In this document: positions 28,284 to 33,787 of the stretch, in pieces
Layout: every line of letters begins with the position of its first letter
Numbering within the stretch: the stretch's first letter is position 1
Assembly: GCA_036272935.1 (NCBI GenBank)
Contig: DATAXP010000126.1
Span: 1 to 33,787, forward strand
DNA: 33,787 nt
Reading direction: 5' to 3'
From: DATAXP01 sp036272935
GTDB taxonomy: Bacteria; Planctomycetota; Planctomycetia; Pirellulales; PNKZ01
The notes under the pieces: generated by a model
Told to the model about the DNA's origin: nothing
The model's input: the letters and a program-made list of their open reading frames with translations, nothing else
Database searches by the model: none
Program-made: the position numbers and the translations under genes

Positions 28284-31200
28284 GGCTGAACCCGACTGCC
28301 AAGGCTGAGGCCAAGCGTCGTCGTATCGTGAAATCCCCCGTCGGTGCCGCCGACGGTGAGCGTCGTGACGCCGCTAAGCGTGGCGTTATTGGCCAGGACC
28401 AATGTGGGATTGTTCGCCCCGTTGAGTGTCAGAGTGCCGTTGGGTTGGATAAAGCTGCCGCCGGTGACGGTGAGCGTGCCGCCAGTGAAATTCAGCGTAC
28501 CAACCGTGTGGCTGAGCGTTTGCACGCTCAGCGAGCCGCCGGCGAGCGTGAGCGTGTTGGCGGAGCCAGCGAATCCCAATCTCCCGTCGATCGTCACGGC
28601 TCCGCCGGCTTGGACGGCCAGCGACGCGGGCGCGCCCGTGCCCCCTAAGGTGAGCGTTGTCGTGTCATGGAATCCGCCGCTTGTGCCACCGACGGTGAGC
28701 GTGGTGACGCCGCTGAGCGTGGCGCCCACGGCGAGCACAAGCGTCGGACTGTTCGCGCCGTTGATCGTCAGCGGGCCCGACGACTGCACATACGGCCCCT
28801 GAGTGACCGTAAGCGTGCCGCCGGAGAAGTTCAGCGTGCCGGCCGACGCGTTCAACGACGACACCCCAAGCGTGCCGCCGCTGAGTGTGAGCGTGCTACC
28901 AGCCAACATCTGCAGTGTTCCCGCGACTGACACGGCGCCGCCGTTTTGGACGGCCAAGGCCAACGGTGCGCCGGCGCTGCCCAGCGTCAGGGAACTGGCG
29001 TCGCGAAATCCGCCGGAGGTGCCGCCGACAGTGAACGCCGTGACGCCACTGAGCGTGGCGCCGCCGGCGAGCACGAGCGTGGGATTGTTCGTGCCGTTGA
29101 TCGTCAGCGCACCGGCCGACTGCGTGTACGTGCCTCCGCTGACGGTAAGCGTGCCGCCGTTAAAGTTGAACGTGCCGGTGGTGGCGTCGAAGTTGGTGGC
29201 GGTGATCGCGCCGCCACCGTTGAGCGTGAGCGTTCCCTGGTTCCACAGCGTTAGCGTGCCGCCGACGGTCAATGTGCCGCTACTGGACACGACAACGGCC
29301 GCGGTGCCTCCGCTGGCCGTGGTGCTGCCGCCGAGATCGAGGTTGCCTGAGAGCGCCCATTTCGACAAGGCGCCGCTGATCGTGGCATTGCCGTTGGCGC
29401 CGCTGCTGAACCCCAAGTATCCGTTGGCGCTCGACAGCACGCCTCCCGCCGTCACCGTCAGATTGCCGCTGCCCGAGGCGCCAACATACATGTCGCCGGT
29501 ATTCGTCCAGATGGCGCCTGTGCCGCTAACCGTGGCGCCGCCGGCGGAGTTGGCAACGACGCCCAAATATGCGGTTCCGGAATTGGTCAGCGTGGTGCTG
29601 CCGAACACTTCGAGGCTGCCGGCGTTGCCGCTGTTCGTGCCCAGGTACACCGCCGTCACGCCGGACGTTGAGGAACCGAGTGCATAGATCGTGCCGCCCG
29701 CGGTCAGTGCCAGTGTGGGATTGTTGGCTCCGTCGATCACCAGGACCGAGCTTGACTGCGTGAAGGTGCTGTTGATCAAGAGCGTGCCTCCCGCGAAGCT
29801 GAGGGTGCCGCCCGAAACGTCGAATGCTTGGGCCGTCAGTAAGCCGCCGTCGAGAAGCAACGTTCCCGCAGCGCCGACTTGCAGCAATCCGTTGATCGTC
29901 GCCGTGCCGCCGGGTTGCAGGGCCAAGGTTGCCGGAGCGCCCGCGGAACCGAGACTCAAAGAACTGGTGTCGCGAAACGCACCGGCAGTGCCGCCGACGG
30001 TCAGCGTGGTCACGCCGCTCATGGTCGCGCCGCCGGCGAGGACCAACGTCGGATCGTCCGCGCCGTTGATCGTCAGTCCGCCAAGCGACTGCGTGTACGT
30101 GCCGCCGCTGATCGTGAAAGTGCCGCCGGTGAAATTGAACGTGCCGGTGCTGGCGTCGAAGTTGGTAGCGGTGATCGCGCCGCCGCTGCCGAGCGAGAGC
30201 GTGCTGCCGGCTGTTGTCTGCAGTACGCCGTCGATCGTCGCCACGCCGCCGCTTTGCACGGTCATCGACCCCGGCGCCCCGGCCGAACCCAGCGCGAGAT
30301 TCGACGTGTCGTGAAACGCGCCGCTCGTGCCGCCAACCGTCAGCGCGGTGACGCCGCTCATCGTCGCGCCGCCGGCGAGCACCAACGTCGGGGAGTTCGC
30401 GCCGTTGATTGTCAGCGCGCCGAGTGACGTGTACGTGCCGCCGCTGACGGTGAGCGTGCCGCCGTTGAAGTTGAACGCGCCGGTGGTCGCGTCGAAGTTG
30501 GTGGTGGTGATCGCGCCTGCGGTGTCGAGCGTCAGCGTGCCGCTGTTCCAGAGCTTCAACGTGCCGCCGACGGAGAGCACGCCACTATTGGTCACCGCCA
30601 AAGTCGCGGCCCCGCTTGCCGTGCTGCTGCCGCCGATGTACAGATTGCTGGCCACCGACCATGTCGAGCCGCTGCCTGCAACCGTCGCGCTGCCGCTGGA
30701 ACCGGCATTGAAACCCAGGTAGCCGTTCGCGCTCGATACCATGCCTGCGGCGGTGATCGTCAAAATGCCGCCGCCCGAGACGCCGACGTAGAGGTCGCCA
30801 CTGTTGGCCCACTGAGCGCCAGTGCCGCTAATGATTGCCGAACCGGTTGCGCCAGCCACGTATCCCAGGTAGGCATTTCCGGAATCGGTCAACGTCGTGC
30901 CACCAAATACTTCCAGGCTTCCAGCGTTGCCGCTTGTGGTTCCCAGGTACACTGCAGCCACGCCGGCCGTCGACGAGCCGAGTGCGTGGATCGTGCCACC
31001 GGCCGTCAAAGCGAGCGTCGGATTGTTGGCGCCATCCTTGACGAGCACCGAACCCGACTGCGTGTAGATGCCGCCGCTGATTTGCAACATGCCGCCGCTG
31101 AAGCTGAACGCGCCGGGAGCGGTGGAATCGAACGACTGGACGGCGATCAAGCCGCCTTGCCCGAGCGAAAGTGTGCCTCCGGCACCGGCTTGCAGTACGC

Positions 31201-33388
31201 CGTCGACCGTCATCACGCCGCCGCTGGCGATCGCCACGGCGCTAGGCAGTCCGGCCGCGCCGACGGTCATGTTCGACGTATCGTGGAAGGCGCCGGCAGT
31301 GCCGCCGACGGTAAGTGTGGTGACGCCGCTGAACGTGGCGCCTCCGGCCAGCACGAGCGTGGGGTCGCCGGTGCCGTTGATGGTCATCGGGCCGGGCAAC
31401 TGCGTGTAGGTGCCACCGCTGACGGTGATCGTGCCGCCGGTGAAGCTGAACGTGCCGGCCGAAACGTCGATCGCCGGCGCGGCCAAGCCACCGCCGCTCA
31501 CCGAGAGCGTGCCGCCGCTTGTCAATTGCAGCAGCCCATCGATCGTCGTGATTCCACCTTGAATTGCGAGCGACGAAGCAGCCGCGGCACTTCCGATCGC
31601 CAGGCTATTCATCAGATGGAACGAACCGCTGATCACCGAAGTGCTGCTGGTGAACGTGGCGTCAGGCCCGAACGTCGTGACGCCGCTGATGGTGAGATTG
31701 CCGAGGCCGTTGATCGCGCCATCGAAGCTGCCGCCGATGATTTGCAACTGCGTATTGCTTTGAGAAAAAGCGATCGTCCCCGAGCCGTTCAGGCCGCTGA
31801 TCGTGTTGGTGCCGGTGCCGCTGATCGAGAGCGTACCGCCGCTGAGCGTGACGGTGCCGCCGGTGCCGGAGATCGTCGCAGCCGTGACGCCGCTGCTGCC
31901 ACCGATGGCTAGCAATCCACCACTCCACAACGTGAGCGTGCCGGCGACCGACAACGTGCTGCTACCAGTAACGGTCAAGAATCCGGAGCCGCCGGCGAAA
32001 TTCGAACTACCGCCCAGGGCGAGGTTACCGCTGTCGCTCCACGTCGACGCGCCGCTAAGCGTCGCGGTACCGCTGGCGCCGCTGCTGTTGCCGATATACG
32101 CCGTACCACTGATCAATGCTGCACCGCCGCTGACGAGCAGCGAACCGGTGCCCGAGTCGCCAACATAAAACGTCGACGACGTGCCGGCGTTCCAGGTCGA
32201 TCCTGCGCCGCTGACGGTGGCGGCGTCCACCGCGCCGCCGGATCCCGCGATATCTGCGCCACTGCTATTCAACAAGCCGCCATTCAGGATAGTTAACAAC
32301 CCTTGGCTACCGCTGAAGCCGCCCACATCCACACCGGCAGCGTTGACCACACCACCGTTCAAAATGCTCAGGGTCCCGTAACTACCATTGAATTCCCCGA
32401 GTTTGAGCGCGAAAGTGTTAGCGTTCCAGGTCGATCCCGTGCCGGTGACAACGGCGCTGCCGGTTCCGCTGCCGACAAGCGAGCCGAGGTTGTTGAAGGT
32501 ACTCGAGACGACGCCCCCGTTGGAAATATAGAGGCTGCCGGTACCCGCCCTGCCCACGTCAAGGTTGCTCACCGTCAAGTTCGCTGCGCTCACGGTGATC
32601 GTGCCGCTGGAACCATTGACGTTTGCGACTTCCAGTTCACTACTGATCGACAAAGTAGCGCCGTTCAAAATGGCCAATGCTCCTGACGAGCCATTGCTGT
32701 TGCCGACCGTCACGTTATTGACGCCGCTGGTCGTCGCTCCCGCCGAGAGCACCAATACCGGCGCATTGGTGCCGTTGATGACCAAGGTGGAGTTAGACGC
32801 GGTGTACGTTCCGCCGCTGACGGTGAGTGTGCCACCGTTGAAGTTGAACGTGCCGGTGGTGGCGTCGAAGTTCGTGGTGGTGATCGCCCCGCCGGTGTCG
32901 AGCGTGAGCGTTCCGGCGTTCCACAGCTTCAAGGTGCCGCCGACGTTGAGCATGCCGTTGCTATTGACCGTCAACGAGCCGGTGCCGCCGGCTCCGCTAT
33001 TGATGCCGCCGACGTAGATGTTGCCGCTGTTGCTCCAGGCGCTTCCGCTACCGTTGACGACAGCCGAACCAGTGCTGCCGGCGACCGCGCCCAGCGAGGC
33101 ATCGCCGAGGTTCGTGAACAAGCTGCCGCCGAAGACATCGAGCCCGCCCGAGTTGCCGCTCGTCGTGCCGAAATACAACCCCTGTACGCCGCTGCTGGTG
33201 GCGCTATTGGTGAGCGTGAGCACCGGCGAACCGGCGCCGTCGATCACCAAGATGCCCGGCGACTGCGAGTAGCCGTACGGCGCGATCGAGCCGTCGTACG
33301 TGACGCTGGTGCTGATCGTCGTCGACGTCTGCGCAGCGGCCGACTGAGCCGCCGCCAGAACGATCAGTACGACCCCGATGCGACGCAT
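28259..33388 (-). CDS. giant secreted T5SS/PEP-CTERM-type repeat protein, truncated at the C-terminus
   Basis: The 1709-residue product starts with a signal peptide (RRIGVVLIVLAAAQSAAAQ) and then consists almost wholly of Gly/Thr/Ser-rich beta-strand repeats. Two kinds alternate. One contains NGxNxPTLVLAGGAT, SGVTTLTVGGTSG and FHDTSxLxLGSAGAP, and returns about ten times. The other resembles the T5SS/PEP-CTERM-associated repeat: SGTGAxWxNSGDLYVGxSGxGxLTVTxGGxLSS. These should stack as a long parallel beta-helix at the cell surface. The last repeat breaks off just after FHDTTTLGL and ends in unrelated residues, overlapping the sigma gene by 25 bases. There is neither a PEP-CTERM tail nor an autotransporter barrel. 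Lys and charged residues are nearly absent. Function is unknown; adhesion or a surface layer is a guess. Confidence 0.82.
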   Translation of the reverse strand: MRRIGVVLIVLAAAQSAAAQTSTTISTSVTYDGSIAPYGYSQSPGILVIDGAGSPVLTLTNSATSSGVQGLYFGTTSGNSGGLDVFGGSLFTNLGDASLGAVAGSTGSAVVNGSGSAWSNSGNIYVGGINSGAGGTGSLTVNSNGMLNVGGTLKLWNAGTLTLDTGGAITTTNFDATTGTFNFNGGTLTVSGGTYTASNSTLVINGTNAPVLVLSAGATTSGVNNVTVGNSNGSSGALAILNGATLSISSELEVANVNGSSGTITVSAANLTVSNLDVGRAGTGSLYISNGGVVSSTFNNLGSLVGSGTGSAVVTGTGSTWNANTFALKLGEFNGSYGTLSILNGGVVNAAGVDVGGFSGSQGLLTILNGGLLNSSGADIAGSGGAVDAATVSGAGSTWNAGTSSTFYVGDSGTGSLLVSGGAALISGTAYIGNSSGASGTATLSGASTWSDSGNLALGGSSNFAGGSGFLTVTGSSTLSVAGTLTLWSGGLLAIGGSSGVTAATISGTGGTVTLSGGTLSISGTGTNTISGLNGSGTIAFSQSNTQLQIIGGSFDGAINGLGNLTISGVTTFGPDATFTSSTSVISGSFHLMNSLAIGSAAAASSLAIQGGITTIDGLLQLTSGGTLSVSGGGLAAPAIDVSAGTFSFTGGTITVSGGTYTQLPGPMTINGTGDPTLVLAGGATFSGVTTLTVGGTAGAFHDTSNMTVGAAGLPSAVAIASGGVMTVDGVLQAGAGGTLSLGQGGLIAVQSFDSTAPGAFSFSGGMLQISGGIYTQSGSVLVKDGANNPTLALTAGGTIHALGSSTAGVAAVYLGTTSGNAGSLEVFGGTTLTDSGNAYLGYVAGATGSAIISGTGAQWANSGDLYVGVSGGGILTITAAGMVSSANGYLGFNAGSSGSATVAGSGSTWSVASNLYIGGSSTASGAATLAVTNSGVLSVGGTLKLWNSGTLTLDTAGAITTTNFDATTGAFNFNGGTLTVSGGTYTSLGALTINGANSPTLVLAGGATMSGVTALTVGGTSGAFHDTSNLALGSAGAPGSMTVQSGGVATIDGVLQTTAGSTLSLGSGGAITATNFDASTGTFNFTGGTFTISGGTYTQSLGGLTINGADDPTLVLAGGATMSGVTTLTVGGTAGAFRDTSSLSLGSAGAPATLALQPGGTATINGLLQVGAAGTLLLDGGLLTAQAFDVSGGTLSFAGGTLLINSTFTQSSSVLVIDGANNPTLALTAGGTIYALGSSTSGVTAVYLGTNSGNAGSLEVFGSTTLTNSGTAYLGVVANSAGGATVSGTGAIWTNTGDMYVGASGSGNLTVTAGGVLSSANGYLGFSSGANGNATISGALSKWALSGNLDLGGSTTASGGTAAVVVSSSGTLTVGGTLTLWNQGTLTLNGGGAITATNFDATTGTFNFNGGTLTVSGGTYTQSAGALTINGTNNPTLVLAGGATLSGVTAFTVGGTSGGFRDASSLTLGSAGAPLALAVQNGGAVSVAGTLQMLAGSTLTLSGGTLGVSSLNASAGTLNFSGGTLTVTQGPYVQSSGPLTINGANSPTLVLAVGATLSGVTTLTVGGTSGGFHDTTTLTLGGTGAPASLAVQAGGAVTIDGRLGFAGSANTLTLAGGSLSVQTLSHTVGTLNFTGGTLTVTGGSFIQPNGTLTLNGANNPTLVLANNATLSGVTTLTVGGTDGGFHDTTTLGLSLGSRVQPCLSTTHR
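28330..31440. repeat. degenerate DNA repeats inside the giant gene
   Basis: A plus-strand core close to GTGCCGCCGACGGTGAGCGT, followed by GTGACGCCGCT and GCGCCGCCGGCGAGCAC, recurs with few changes near 28345, 28685, 29015, 29990, 30330 and 31305. Spacing is mostly 330-350 bases or a multiple of it. The copies are close enough for recombination between units, which would change protein length. Short-read assembly could also collapse here. Confidence 0.6.
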
Positions 33389-33787
33389 CCGCGCAATTTC
33401 ATCCTGAAGAACCCTGGCGGACTCCCCTTAATGGGCTGAAGGTACCCGCCGACGCGCGCCGCCGCAACAAAAATGGGGGATTGGCGCGTTACTCGCCAAC
33501 GGGCGAGCGGGGCCAGTGATGGCCCCGGTATCGCCGAGCGCCCCTCGTTATGGCATGGTCTCCCGACCATTGCCATCCCGAGTAGCGCGGTCGGGAGACC
33601 GCGCTACAACCGGGGTCGCATTACCGGGGCGTTGACACGCCCTGCTCGCCTTCCGCCGGCGGTCGCCGACTTCCGCGCTTGAAAGTAGGCCAGCGGTTTG
33701 GCTACCGTGCTTGGCTGTTCTGACCATTGGCATCATGGTTGGGAGCTTGCCGCGCCGGTGGGGCGACCGCGAAAACTCGACGAGCAG
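33389..33787. other. right-edge region without recognisable genes
   Basis: No gene is supported on either strand. The stretch presumably begins with the promoter and leader of the giant repeat gene and then holds a cluster of palindromes at 33495-33607. Short open frames at 33473-33682 and 33548-33736 run through the palindromes and are not credible. Confidence 0.55.
33495..33607. repeat. cluster of strong palindromes, GTAG...CTAC type
   Basis: GGGGCCA (33509-33515) pairs with TGGCCCC (33520-33526) around GTGA. GGTCTCCCGACC (33557-33568) pairs with GGTCGGGAGACC (33589-33600). Overlapping the latter, GTAGCGCGGTC (33582-33592) pairs with GACCGCGCTAC (33597-33607) around the tetraloop GGGA. The two long pairings exclude each other, so two alternative folds exist. 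The GTAGCGCG start is shared with the block at 13575-13731. Confidence 0.7.

Noticed and set aside
28330..31440. CRISPR-like periodic repeats
   Set aside because: The period of about 330-350 bases and the coding nature of the units rule out a CRISPR array. No cas genes are present.
28265..33272. Many long plus-strand open frames opposite the giant repeat gene
   Set aside because: They are mirror frames of GC-rich repeats. Their proline/valine-rich sequence repeats with the same period as the minus-strand gene and shows no signals or start sites.

Overview
The window looks like a chromosomal segment from a planctomycete, probably a member of the Pirellulales. The assignment rests on gene content and style. 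GC is high, about 60-65% by eye. There is an ECF sigma factor next to a Ser/Thr kinase with WD40 repeats, a secreted sulfatase with a TTG start, a PEP-CTERM tail, a 1709-residue T5SS/PEP-CTERM-type repeat protein, an LL-diaminopimelate aminotransferase-like enzyme, and few clear Shine-Dalgarno sites. No species can be named from the sequence alone.

Layout. Positions 1-3056 hold the start of a PIN-like nuclease running off the left edge, a small acidic membrane protein, a Maf pyrophosphatase, an RluA-type pseudouridine synthase and an RraA-family protein. Positions 3058-9588 are a minus-strand run: a Tat-exported amidohydrolase, the giant helicase Lhr, and a Nei/Fpg DNA glycosylase that overlaps lhr by one base, which makes a DNA-repair pair. 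Positions 9789-13529 carry an RhlE-like DEAD-box helicase, a DapL-like aminotransferase and a small lipoprotein. Positions 13728-19479 are a signalling block: a BarA-like hybrid histidine kinase on the minus strand, then divergently an unknown protein, a receiver-kinase and a stand-alone receiver. Positions 19550-24519 carry rarA, a sulfatase, and a convergent two-gene unit encoding the two halves of a Tm-1-like protein.

Positions 24662-25389 are a small scar of mobile DNA at a tRNA-Lys gene. It contains nested TTTGCAC inverted repeats, an integrase cut off after its N-terminal part, and an orphan PEP-CTERM tail. Positions 25463-33388 form a minus-strand series: a giant beta-strand repeat protein, then an ECF sigma factor, then a membrane Ser/Thr kinase whose N-terminus carries an anti-sigma-like zinc-binding motif and whose C-terminus has seven WD40 repeats. 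The giant protein stops in the middle of its last repeat, overlaps the sigma gene and has no visible surface anchor.

The points most worth following are the tRNA-Lys scar and its inverted repeats, the sigma/kinase/repeat-protein junction, the split Tm-1 pair, the amidohydrolase with a glutamine in place of the first metal histidine, and a set of GTAG...CTAC palindromes. Two of these palindromes supply the stop codon of the neighbouring gene. Most of the rest is ordinary housekeeping and regulatory content. I see no CRISPR array, no rRNA and no intact transposon.
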